DNA of 64,000 nucleotides, taken from the NCBI GenBank assembly GCA_013398175.1, contig VZRZ01008718.1, positions 579,533-643,532 of the forward strand, given 5' to 3'. The stretch comes from Climacteris rufus (taxonomy: Eukaryota > Chordata > Aves > Passeriformes > Climacteridae). The notes beneath the pieces are model-generated. The model did no database searches and was not told where the DNA came from. It was given only the letters and a program-made list of their open reading frames with translations. Shown here piece by piece: positions 36,911 to 49,400 of the stretch (position 1 is the stretch's first letter; the number at the start of each line of letters is the position of its first letter). The position numbers and the translations under genes are program-made.

Positions 36911-39900
36911 TTAATTTATAGATTTGGTAACATTTCACTGAATCAGCCTATTCCATCCCAGATCAAGGTGCTCCAAGCCTCCTGATGAGCAACAGCAAAT
37001 ATAAACTGCAAATTTAAACTGCAATTTATTTCCTTGGAAACTGTAAAATTTTAACATAACAATTTGTTTTTATTTCTTGAGAAGTGCTGTTATTAGTTTG
37101 AAGTTTAAATAAATTCAAAACCAAAAAATTAGATATATTCTGAAGGGCAGAAAATAGGCTTGCATTCAGGGCTGTATTACACAATATAGTATAATAAATA
37201 TGCTTAGAATAAAACCTCAAATCAAACCTCTGTTAAGAGGTCTCTCAACACACAGGTTAATTAAAATCTACATTTAAATCTTACCATTTGGGACACATCT
37301 GTTTTGCTTAACTTATGCCAAATTATAAGCTATAAAGTTTCTTTGAAAAGACATCTTTTTAAACACAAAAAGGCTTTCATAAATGCTGTCCATTTGCTAA
37401 TGTTTTAACAGAAGAACAAAGTGATGCACTGGGTGAATTACATCCTCTTATTCTCTTTTTATTCTTCTTATCCTTTCTGATTTTAAAATTTTCAGACTCT
37501 GTCCCTAAGTGAGGCTTATGCAATTACCCTGATTTTTCTAATATATGGCACTGCTGTTAACACAACTCTAAAAGCAATTGGTTTGATTTTCTTTCTCTTT
37601 TATCATAGCTTTACTCTGTTATTCTCTGCTCAGCTGGTCTAGTGTAATTCCTTAGATGATTTTCTTGCAGCACACTTCACCATTTTTTTGACTGCTCTAT
37701 GTAGAACACAAGCATTTTATGTCCCGTATCTGCCTGTCAAATTGTCACTCACACCTGTTTGTGTTGTTTTGTTTGTCTGATTTTAATGTTTTTCATTGTT
37801 TTTAAGAAAGTAGTAAAATAAAAGGTATCAGAAACAGTAAGAAGAGAAACAGACTTGCAATACTTCTCTATACTTGGAATCTTCTACATATAAACAATGT
37901 GAACACTAAGCATAGAGCAAATTACAGAAGTATCAAAAGGAAAAGTTTGCCAATAGACAGACTTTTTCTTCATGAAAAGCAAAACAGATAGAATAGCTAA
38001 CATTTAGGCTCAGAAATATGGCTTAGAAATACTTAAGACTAAGCAAAGCTTTAGAAAATAAACTGTAAAAAATGTTTGTCAGATAAATTGACAGAATTAT
38101 CTAATACTGTTGCAGGCATATTTGGATGGATAGAAAGGGCACAGAAGTGTAATTAGAATATGTTCTTCCACTAGCTAAAAACAGATGTCTGCCAGCTTAA
38201 AAAAAAACCCTATTTTTGTATCATATCTGGGATGGAAAAACAAGTGACATTCAAGAATAAAAGAGAACAGACATACGTAGGACACCCAGCTGAGCAAGGA
38301 TCAGAGGCAAAGAGGCATGTTCTGGAGTTTGTTTTTGCTATATTAAAAGCCTGTTTTGAAAACAACTTCAAATTGCTTCATTTGATTGTTTGAGGAATGT
38401 AAGCAACACTGGTAGGTTTTTCAATCAATTTATATTGGCTGTTTTTTCTTTAGTATTTGTTTTCAAAATTCAATATGCAGATATTTACCGCTGAAGTACA
38501 GATATGCCTTTAGTTTTAAGCTTTTTGAAAACTCAACATAAAACAGTTATTATACAGGTTTATTCATTTCACCACTATCTCAGTGATGTTTTATTTAAGA
38601 GCATAAAGTCTGTGACTGTGTAGCTATAAAGAAATCATATTGTTTTCTTTAGAGACTGGGTTTTCCTCCTTTATGAGAGGAAGTTTTTCATTATTGTAAA
38701 GGCAAGTTGATTTAACCATCTGATAACCCTTGTTTTAATTAGATCAAAACAAATGCTATCATCCTATTATAAATTTACAAATGCATCAAGTAGACACAAT
38801 ACTCTGTAAGACAGACAAGCTATAATTAGATATCCACCAAACAAGAAAGAGGTAGCAGAAAGATTGCCTTTCAAAAAAAAAAGAAAATAAGAAATCAGAA
38901 CGTTTCAGAAAAGCTACTTAGGATTCTATTTAAGTAATAAAAGTATGGAAGGTGCCCTATAAAAGAGATATGCACTAAAACATCCCATTTGAGTATGATA
39001 TTCCTTTAATATCTGTCTAATAACGCATTTAACTCTAAGTTAGATTTTAGATCCTTATTTCTTTAGATGAGCAAGCTATTGGCATGAAAATATAGCCACA
39101 TAAATATATGCTTCTTAGAGAGGTATTGAGTGCTCTGGAATATATATCCACTTAATTAGCATGCCCTACATTTTTAACTCAGAGAACAATATCTCAATAT
39201 GAGACTTAATTAATCAATTACTTTAAATGTTGTTAAGGTTAAAGATTCACAATCAGTTCAGAAAAGAAAAATAAGTCAGAAAATAAGAATAAGACTTTAG
39301 GAAAGTTTTATAAGAAATATAGTCTCATAGAGAATCCAACCATCACACCGGGAAGGATAGTGTCTTCTAAAGTGGAATTGACAGCTTGTAAATATTTCTC
39401 AGAAACAGATTTTCCCTATCGAAGTTAAGGTTGCTGAATCACTGCAGAAATTATTACTAACTTTGTCAAGGGTTCCCACAGTACCGTCTCTTTCAGAAGG
39501 CTTGGTTTACACTAAATCAAACTTCAAATTGCAGAGCAGTAGTAGTAGTAGAAAACAAAAGAAGCCAACTTTTTTCAACTACACTTTTAACTGCATTTTT
39601 AAACACTTTAAGCAACTTTGTAGGTACTCTTACAGCTAAGATAATGCTTATTAATCTTTAGTGGATTCTTTCTTACAATCACCCAGGTACTAGCCTCTAA
39701 ACTAGGGTACAGAGGATGTACAGGGACTTTATTACAGCATTTTTAACACATGCACTATGTGTCCTAGCCTGTATGTCAGTATTACAGTATTTTCATTGCT
39801 AGAAATAGGGCTCACAATTTGTCCTGAGTTTGTGAGGCCTCAGGACTATGGCTTGTCAAGGTTACTCTGTTTGACTTTGTCTTGATCTGCCTGGAACTTT

Positions 39901-42900
39901 GCTTTGACCTAGTTCAGCTGTAACAGCATTTTTCTCTCATAACCAGATAACCGTGTTTAATTGGTTTTAATACGGCTTCTCTCCTCATATATATATATAT
40001 ATATATATATGTTATATATATCAATTTTTATGTATTGTTGTAAAAAGTAGTTGTTCTGTATAAAATGAGATATTTGTGAGTCTAGTGTAATGAAATACTG
40101 GTGTTGGATGAGACCTGAGTCACAGCCTCCCACCAGAGATCCCATGGCTATGGGATCTATCCTAACTCATCAACAGTTAGTTAGATAAATGCAGACCTGA
40201 ACAAAATTGGGGGTTGGGGGCATGACAAGTGCATCATGAAATGAAGAAGAAACATATGTAAAAGACCATTAACAAAGAATCAAGTATTAACCCAGCAGAT
40301 CCTAAAGTGATGAAGAAAACATTAATTTCATCATAGTCTTTCCTGTGCAATAGTTTTGGTGCTGGTGATTTACCATATGGTACCATAGCAGAAAGAAGGA
40401 TCCCAAAGGGCAGTGGAAGGTAAGTACAACAAGAGCATAAGTGTTGGCAGCTAGGAAATGTGTGATACACTTCTAACTGTATTGTTATTGAGGGTTGTTT
40501 TGCCTTTTTTTTTACTTTGGTTTGGTTTGGAGGTTTTTGGTAATGGTGTTATCCTTTTTTATGCACTTTATTTTCTTAATTTTCTGTTATACTTAGATGT
40601 TGGCTAGCTCTCTAACTAAACTGTTAAGAAAGATTTCATTTATACTAAAAATGAACTCCTGGCTTTACATACAATCATTGATTCCTTTTTACCTATAATG
40701 TTTTTAAGCAGAAGTGTGGATATAATGATGATATAATTCCATTGTACTTTGCATATTGTTACTGAATTCCTGTGGAGTTCTCAAAATGGTAAAGCAGTTT
40801 CTTATTTTCTAATAAAATTCCTCTAGATAAATATGTTATTTTTCAACAAAGATGTATATTGTGAAATAATAAAAATGCCTTTGCTTTTACACATAGCTTA
40901 TCCCCAGGTTAGTAAAGGATAGATCATTTTTCCCATTATAAGTGAGAATCAACAGGTAGGCAGACTCAGACTCATTAACATGTTGGTGTCAGGATTTGTA
41001 TTTTCTATGCACTAGATAACACTGAATGTTAGAAATTTATATGTGGATCTATGGAAGGAACCATAACTGACGTATATGGCCTTCTACATAAATTATTCTA
41101 ATCTGACAGTGTTTTTATAAGTTTTTTTGTCTAAGAAGATATGCTTCAGGATTCATTCCAAAATGTGAAAATGTTAGAATTATTCCCTGTGAAGAAGACT
41201 GTAACCAATCCACAGATTATTCCAGTCCTTTTAAACTCCCATACAATTTACATTTTGTTAATCTTTTTTATAAAGAGACACATCCAAGTACTCTTTGAGG
41301 ATGTGGATATACTATTAAAAATATTAATATAAATTCTTATGTAATAGTGGTGTGCCATCTAAGCAAAATTAGAGCTTTTAGCATTAACTTTGAATTTGCC
41401 ATAAGTTACAAAAACTTTTGCTTTTGTAAGTTTAATTTAGGGTTCTAACACTTTTTCAAGAATGTAGTGCTTGTCGGTAGTGAAAAGAAACTGGAAAATA
41501 TGGAGTTAAACTGACAGAGCAGGTCTAAGTCCCCTCTGTGCCAGTCATGGTGTTCAACTGGCTCATAAACACCAAGAGGTCATTCAGCAGGGATCTATTT
41601 GCTGATGCACGTGTGCTAGATTGAATGTTGCAGAAACACATGGCAGGTAGTGTGATGCTGAGGAGAGGTGACAGGCGTGGTGATTGTCCATCACACTGTT
41701 GTCATCCTCCCCCTTTGTAGCACCTGCTGAGGGCTCTGTGTCAGCTGTGCAGGTGACACTGCATGGGAAACTTCTTGTGGGTTGCCACCAGAGGACTGAA
41801 GGGATCTGTACTAATTTGTCTCTACCCTCTTGCCTGACTGCCCTGAGAAAATCCTGCACATGACAAAATATGGCATATACTTCACTTGATAGGTTCCAGT
41901 CAGGGTAGTCAAGCAGGAAACACAAAAGGAAAAAATGGGCAAGCAAATCCAACAGAGCATTACCAAAGACCTGTCAGGGCTGGAAGCAGTTAAAACACCA
42001 GAGTATTTAGCATGACTAAAAGATCTCTCTGAAGGATGGCTTCTGAAACACAATTTTTGAATAATTATGAGAAGTATCCTGATCATAAAGTTTTGAACGT
42101 CATAATGTTCATTAGAAAATAGAACTGTATTTTACAGCATGCAGTAAATTCCAACTTGAGGAAATTAAATTTTTTTTTCAGGCATACAGTACTCTAAACT
42201 AATGCTATGAGTGTTTTACTCATAACTTTGTTATTTTCTATGGTTATTTTACTTGTCCTTCATGAGCTGTCTAAATCTAAATTCAAATGACTACATATTG
42301 CCTTTTAGAATTAATGCAGAGAAGACATTCATCTGACAGTGAATTTCTTTACTACTTCAAATTAACATCAGCTTTTCAAACACTGATAAATTTTTTTTCT
42401 CCTGATCAAACTGTTTGCTGGATTATTTGGGCTTGCAGAAGTGTATCTCTAAACAATTTATCTTCTATATCAAGGTGGCAGAAAGTCTGCTGTGATATTT
42501 TGTTTTAACTGACAAGCATGTAGTTTTCCAAATTCACTGCAATTTAGCAGGGACTAATTCTTTTGGGGGAAAAAAAAAGAAAAAAGAAAAGAGAGTTATT
42601 CAAATTTTTAAAAATAAATAGTTGACAAATGTAAGAAACAAAGAATTTTACTCAGCCCAGGGAAAAAAATTATTAATGGTATACTAATTCAGTCACTTAA
42701 AATAAGCAGCAACTCCAATTAAATCCCATAAAAAGAGGAAAAAAATAGAAGAAATTTTTGCGTCTTTATATTTACCACAATTGTACATATACACCCCAGG
42801 TCTGAACAGAACTCTTATATTTTGGCTCATATTTATTTAAAAGATATTTTATATTGGCACAATTTCTGTCTTTCAAATCCATCTCTTTCTCCAACACAAA

Positions 42901-43384
42901 TATTAAAACAACTTTGAAGTTTGGAGTAGTTTGTCACTGGAACTTCAAAAAATAAAAGGGACTTCACTACTTGTATCAGTTACTATGGGGGATGATCTCT
43001 AGCTGGAAAACAGTAAGTTTATTGACAAATTCTGGGATAATATGCATTCTTTATGCTTTTGTATTTCTGAATATGAGATATATATTCAGCAATATGTATG
43101 TAATATCATGCATTAAAACAAACTCCAAAACCCCACAGAAAAATATGTTTGAATTTGCAAAGGCAGATGTTTAAAAGAGGGGAATGTCAGGTTCACATCT
43201 CTGCATGAAATGCTCTGCTCCTGGTTTCCATCCTGAGCACTAAGACAGGAGTTCTATCAACAGTAAATATGTAAACTAACAACTAACAATTACAGTAAAA
43301 CATAGAGGTTCTGAATCTTCAGAACTTCAGTATAAGCATGGATGGGGTAATTTTTACTATATAGTTAACATATTAACATATATC
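36911..43384. other. Intergenic desert, no gene seen
   Basis: AT-rich DNA with an AT dinucleotide run at 39987-40020. A somewhat GC-richer stretch at about 41510-42000 carries a 122-codon minus open frame (41584-41952) with no recognisable domain. It may be an old repeat I cannot name. No gene supported. Confidence 0.5.
39987..40020 (+). repeat. (AT)n microsatellite
   Basis: About 12 uninterrupted AT units followed by 'gttatatata'. Confidence 0.95.
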
Positions 43385-43446
43385 AAGTTGGACTCGATGA
43401 TCCTGATGGGTCCCTTTCAACTCAACATATTCTATGATTCTATAAT
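43385..43446 (+). mobile_element. CR1 3' tail fragment
   Basis: The segment reads 'gttggactcgatgatcctgatgggtccctttcaactcaacatattctatgattctat'. This is the terminal 60 bases of avian CR1 with its ATTCTATG octamer repeat. Nothing further upstream is recognisable, so it is an extremely truncated copy or the tail of a SINE whose head is lost. Confidence 0.88.
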
Positions 43447-46386
43447 ATTTGACAGAAAGAAAGTACATGGGAGTACTACAAAACATGGAACCTGGTTAGA
43501 ACAAGGAGACAGCATAGTGAGGGAGCCTGTTCTCAGAACATTCCATTGACGACTTGCCCTTCACCCATGAAAAATGGATATCATCCTTTCCTTCTCACCC
43601 TGGGAGAAATAAAACAGATATCATAATTTGTGACCTCATGAAGTTAATAAATTGTGAAAAATGGATGTTTGTAGATCTAAAGGGAAGTAATATTTTTATA
43701 CGAGAGATGTCTCAGAAAGGGGCAGTAGAAATGATGAGAGCCATGTATGGAGCACAAAGGACTTGACTTGTTTGCTACCACATATCCAGGCACACACTCA
43801 TGGTCCCAAGCCCTGCAGCTCCTAAGTTTGAATTTGACACATCACTATTCATATATTTTAATTATAGAGTCAGGATACCTAAGCTGTCTGTGAGTAACAG
43901 GAGAAAGCTGTGAGCTTTTCGTATTTCAAGTCAGATGTAAGTGAAATAACAGGGAACAAAGGCAGAGGCACTGCTGCTGGTGCAAGAGAGGCTGTTACTG
44001 CACACAAATTTCCTTGCATGTTTTTTACAAATACAGAATCTTCAAAATGAAACAACAGAAGAATATTATGTAAAAATTTCTAAATTTTCTTGTAATAGAA
44101 CAGTGGCGGTGTGGCTCATCTCAGAAAGATCTTTTTCAAACAGTTAGATAAACAGCTTGAGGAGGATGAGTGGCAGTGAACACTGTCCATTTGGGCTGCT
44201 ACAAACAAATGCACTCCCACATGTATAACAGAGGTGCTAATTTTGGGCTTTCCACAATGTAGCCCAAAATGTAGGCAGTCAGAAAAGGGCTTTATTTTTC
44301 TTGTTTTAATCTTAAATGCACATACTTATAAATGAGATAACCATATGAGGCATCAGGCAGCAGTCTGTTCTCTTAAGCAAATCCTGCTAGAGAAGGTTGA
44401 TGTGACATGGAGGAAATGAGACACAAGCAAAGGAAATTGTGAGATTGGTGCTTCTGGATTTTTCATAGTCTGGATATAAACTGAATTGATATCACAGTAG
44501 AACATTACTTCATGACAAATGGTTCACTGTACTGGCAGCATTTCTGGGTTTGGCTTTGCCGGGTAATTATCACAGCTTGCAGGTATAATGATTTTGTAGT
44601 AACCTTTTCCTTATGTTGGGACAAATAAGCAATAGTACAAATTGCTTAGTTTCAGGTATTAAGAAAACAATTAATTTGACAAGAAATAAGAGGTAAAGTA
44701 ATAGACATTTAAACTGAAAGTAAGAGTTTCTGATCTGATGGCTAACACAATGATCACTTCTGCTGTGGTTTGCAATTTTGCTTGCAAGGACCTTACTTAT
44801 GTTTGCATTGATAAACAAAGAGTCATCAAATATGTGACCTTTCACACTTGCCTTGTTTCACACTCCTTCTTGAACATAGTAGTATACCTGGCACTCCAGA
44901 ACTTACAGAAAAGAGCAATTAAATACCCACAAAACAAAGTAAAACCCAGATCCTTCCCTACTTTTATGGGCATGGGGTTTTCCCTTTTGACACAAGACCT
45001 CCAAGAGCATGAACCTCAGTGAAGGTATCTTAGTAGGGTCCTGGATAAACCAAAGGTCCTGTATAATCATGCAGAACACCTGTAATTTGCTGCTTCCCTC
45101 ATAATATGATCCAGCTCTATTGCTGCCAGCTTCTGTAGTCAGCAAAGAGAAATGCCGTGATTCCAGGTATTTTTCCTCTGTTCTGGACACCTTGTTTCTT
45201 GAGGGAGATCTTTGTGAAGTAGCTGTATTCCTTCTTGATCACTACAAAAGTAATCGGATACCTGAGTAAGGAAGAAGAAACTGTTGTTCCCTTCTCTGTG
45301 CAGTTTCTAGCAATAATCTGTAAAACTGAACCTGTGAACCCAAAGTTCCTATAACCAAAAACCTGCGTTTACTCAGTGTTTCCAGCTCAACTTCCCAGCA
45401 TGACTACTGTAACTAAATGTTGAAAAATAATTAATTCAACTGAAAATTGATAGAAAATTCTTTAAAATATTTTTTCTTAATTAACTATTCTTAAATTTTT
45501 CCTTCTGTTAAAAAGACACAGTCTGTACACTGCTATAATTAGAATAGGAAACAGTTTAAATTTGCTCTACTTCAGATTTGCTCCACTTCAAATTTGCTCC
45601 ATTTTGGTACAGTTAAATTATAAAAAGGAAAGCAAAAGCAAAATCAAAAAGGCCTAGACATATAGTTAGCTACATGTTTCACATGAAAACAAGTAGTACA
45701 TAAGTAGACTATACCTCACATTTTTCATACTTGATAAAATAAATCAGTGCATGCACAGGCTTCCAATGAACATCCTGACCAATTACAAAAATGGAAACAC
45801 TGACTTCAAAACTAACCTCCAATGAAGTTATAAGTAAAAACGTCCTAAACTGATTTCTTGAGAACTAGAAATAGAAATTGTGCTCCCTACGAACCAGAAA
45901 TATGAAAAGTTTCAGTGCTTTTATGAACTACTTTTTTTAATTGCCTAAAGTACTCAACTGTACCCTATTAGACTAACTATAATAATATGGAATATCTCCC
46001 CTTTCTCAGGTTTCCACTTGTTTATTTTTGTAAGTCATATATACTTGATAACTCATAGGTGCTTTTTGTCAGCTAGGTGTGGTGTTTCCTTGCAAATGAA
46101 ATTATATACGTTTTGCTTCTGCAGTACTCACTTACAAAGACATGCTAATGCCCTGCTTCAATAAATTATATTGTTCACATTAGCATATACTGCAGAACTT
46201 GACTTCACATCAACTCTCAAATTTTCTTAACATGTTTCTTTAATGGGGAAAAATTCCTAACATTTTGACTGTAAGTCAGAAAGCAATTAATTATGGATTG
46301 GTTCCTGACCTGTTAATGCTCAAAGCCATTTGTGAAATTATGTGAGGTCAGGATTATAAGACTGACTTTCTAGCCAAACCAACAAC
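43447..46386. other. Intergenic, no gene seen
   Basis: AT-rich DNA. A small minisatellite with a 16-17 base unit (aatttgctccacttca-like, three copies) lies at 45559-45605. No gene recognised. Confidence 0.5.
45559..45605 (+). repeat. Three-copy minisatellite, 16-17 bp unit
   Basis: Three successive units of the form 'aatttgctc(c/t)acttca' with single-base differences; the third is cut off after 'ctccattt'. Confidence 0.85.
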
Positions 46387-46493
46387 CTCCTTCCTTCCTT
46401 CCTCCCTCCCTTCCTTCCCTTCCTTCCTTCCTTCCTCCCTCCCTTCCTTCCCTTCCTTCCTCCCTTCCTTCCCTTCCTTCCCTTCCTTCCTCT
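46387..46493 (+). repeat. Polypyrimidine (TTCC)n array with 33-bp higher-order period
   Basis: Pure C/T sequence of TTCC and TCCC units. The marker cctccctccc recurs at 46401 and 46434, giving a 33-bp higher-order unit, followed by further degenerate TTCC/CCCTT units. The minus-strand open frame of Gly-Arg-Glu/Lys repeats across it is an artefact. Confidence 0.95.
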
Positions 46494-49400
46494 CCTTTTC
46501 CTTTACTGCAGTTAAATCTTTGAGCTAACACTATGCAATTTCTGTAAATACTCATTTAAGGGGGTTGCAGCCATTTACAAGGATTTAAATATTTTGGAAT
46601 ATTGTGCATGTGTTACAAGTGGATCTCATCTGAAGAGTCTGAAAATTGTAAGGAATTTTAAAATTGTATCACAACTATACACATATATAGCATAAGTATA
46701 TGGTTTTTATCATGTCCCTAAAATATCATTAAAGAGGAATATCTCTATATTCCATCCATCACTATTACTATATTTCATCTTCACAGAATAAAATCTTCAT
46801 TTCCTTCATCACAAACACGTACTTTCAAAATAGGAAAATTATAACATTCCATCTTTAGACAGAATGTTCCAATCCTCATCAGAAATACTTTTATTTCTCT
46901 ATGTGGTCACCAGTTCAAAGTTTATAGGAGTGGAATTATTGTTTTCACTCAAGAAATACACCATTTTAACAGAATTTTTCTGGAAATTGTACTTTACCAG
47001 AATGGTTGCGTTCAGCTTAATCCTAGTAATTTAGCATGGAGGTTTTTTGCACAGAGCATGTTGAAGTGTAAAAACACATAGATATCTGGTTTGTATTTTT
47101 GCTTAATAGTTTATATACTGGCTTAATTTTTTAAGGTATTCTATGCTTAGAAAAACAGGATACTGCTATCAACATGACTTTTGTTCATCTTCATGATTTC
47201 TCTACAGAGAAGATAAATGACAGACTCAGTTCTTATTCTGTAAAAGATGTCCCCAACAGAATGTAACTATACTATAAACTCTCAATGTTCATACATGCAT
47301 ATTTTCAGTCACAGGTTAGCCAATATGAATCTACAAGCAAAAAAGCACATGTTTATGTGAAAAAGAATGTTATTGTTACACTCAGTGGCCTGTTTGCGGC
47401 TTTAAAAGTGCTTATCTTTCATGGCTTTCTGTTGGACTGTGTTGGTCAGTACATATTTATCTCTCCCCTTATTTTCTGCACAATCTATTACACAGCTTTC
47501 CCAGCTTTTAAAAAGAGAGACAGAGGCCTACTGCCTTATTCAGCTGATGTATTTAATTTGTGGATACATACTGGGACATGTTATACAATGTGTCATACTA
47601 CATGTTTTTAATAATCCTTCTGTTATATGTTATTCCTATAAATATTGTGATTTATAGTTGAAATCAGTGGGGTCAGGCTTTCACCATAAAAATATACTAG
47701 TTCATTTTAGAAATGAAAATTATTGCTAAAAAAATCAGCAAATCTCTCTCTATATAATGGAAGTCTTTTAGTGATTTTTAGTTTCAGCCTTCGCTGACAA
47801 TGGCACTTCATACCTTAATGGTGGAATGCAGTTTCTCCACGTGGTACCATAACTCTTCTTCGATGGAAGAACTCTTTTTAAAGTGAAATATTGAAAAATT
47901 TTGACTGAACAGTAATGAAAAATACCATGTGCTAGCTTTGGGAGATCTTTGTAGCTAAATCCCCTGTGCACAAGAAATTTATACACACTTGCACATGTAT
48001 ATGAACAGCTCCAGATAACTGAGTTTAGAAGTATTAAAATAAATATAAAGTTTTATCTTTACTACAATAAGTAATTTTGGGTTATTAAAAGATCATCTGA
48101 TGAAGTCAATATTTGTCAACTTTTCTTTTTTTGACAGAAAATATCATCAATTGAAAATCATGACGCCCTCATTGTCAGAAATGCATAACTAATGGCAAGT
48201 GTTTATCATTTCCATAATCTCTATTGTCTACCTTCCTGTGGTAAGGCAAGTAGGTTTAGTTACCAGGATCTAATGTGGTTCAGTAAAAACATCAATTGAA
48301 GGGAAGCATATTCCGGGGAAACAGGGGTGGGACTAGATGCAGATGCATTGCACAGCAGACCTTGGTAGTTTCGCATGATATCCAGGGGTAAAGAAAGAGA
48401 GTAAGATAATTTGTTGAGGAACTGTGACACTCAGCAATATTAAATTTTTAAGCTTTGAAATGACATAGCTTGCAACATTCAATATCTCACTTTCTGACAA
48501 AGCAAAAAATTAGTTCTTGTATACAGAACTATAAGAGTGGTAATTTCTATTTTTAAGTAGCTAAAACATCTCTTCATATATAGAGTATATATTACCATAT
48601 ATATAATGTATAAGATTTGCTTTATAAAAATTTATTAAGGCTTATGTCTGAATGTTGTGCATTATGAAAATTCAAGAACAATTTTGAAGGGAGAATTGGA
48701 AAAAAAAAAGGAAACATTAAATAGATAATAATAGTTAAAAGACAGATTCATGATTGTCAAGGATGAATGTCAAATGCATTTATCAAATGGCTATGCATAT
48801 AATGAGTCACAGCTTCCACATATACATATTTGTTACAGACGTGTAGCTGCTTAAGTGTACCTATTAATTGCAAACACTGGAATACATTGTTCTCATTTTA
48901 CACTGCATTTCTAGATGCATATCAGAAAGAGATAACCTTATCGAATAAGATTAAATCTGAGAAACTGAGGTAACAAATTATTTAACTCTTTGAGAGACCG
49001 ATGATATTTGTCTTTTAGAAACTGAAGAGAGGGTTGAACAGACAACAAAACGTCTGAAAATATTTCCATGAATGAAAGAACAAAAAATGATAATTTTTGC
49101 CCCTTTCAGATACCCACATTATTATTTTAATTAACTTGCTCATATAAATACAGCAAGATTGTTGTATTTTTTTAAATAACTCTTTACTGAATATGTCAAC
49201 AAGATAATATATAGTGTATAGTGAGGTTTTGAAGTTAACAATGCGTGCAACATGGCAGATTGCAGAAAACAGATAATGCAGACTTCAAACCATCTATTTT
49301 TCCATGTTAAAGATAGAAAGTATACCGAACACAGAACAGAATCAAGTGTGCATATCTCAGTTAAAATCAATTTCATGAAAGATCACCTTCAGATATTTGG

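Noticed and set aside
46370..46555. Gly-Arg-Glu-rich 61-codon frame
   Set aside because: It is the translation of a TTCC-type simple repeat.
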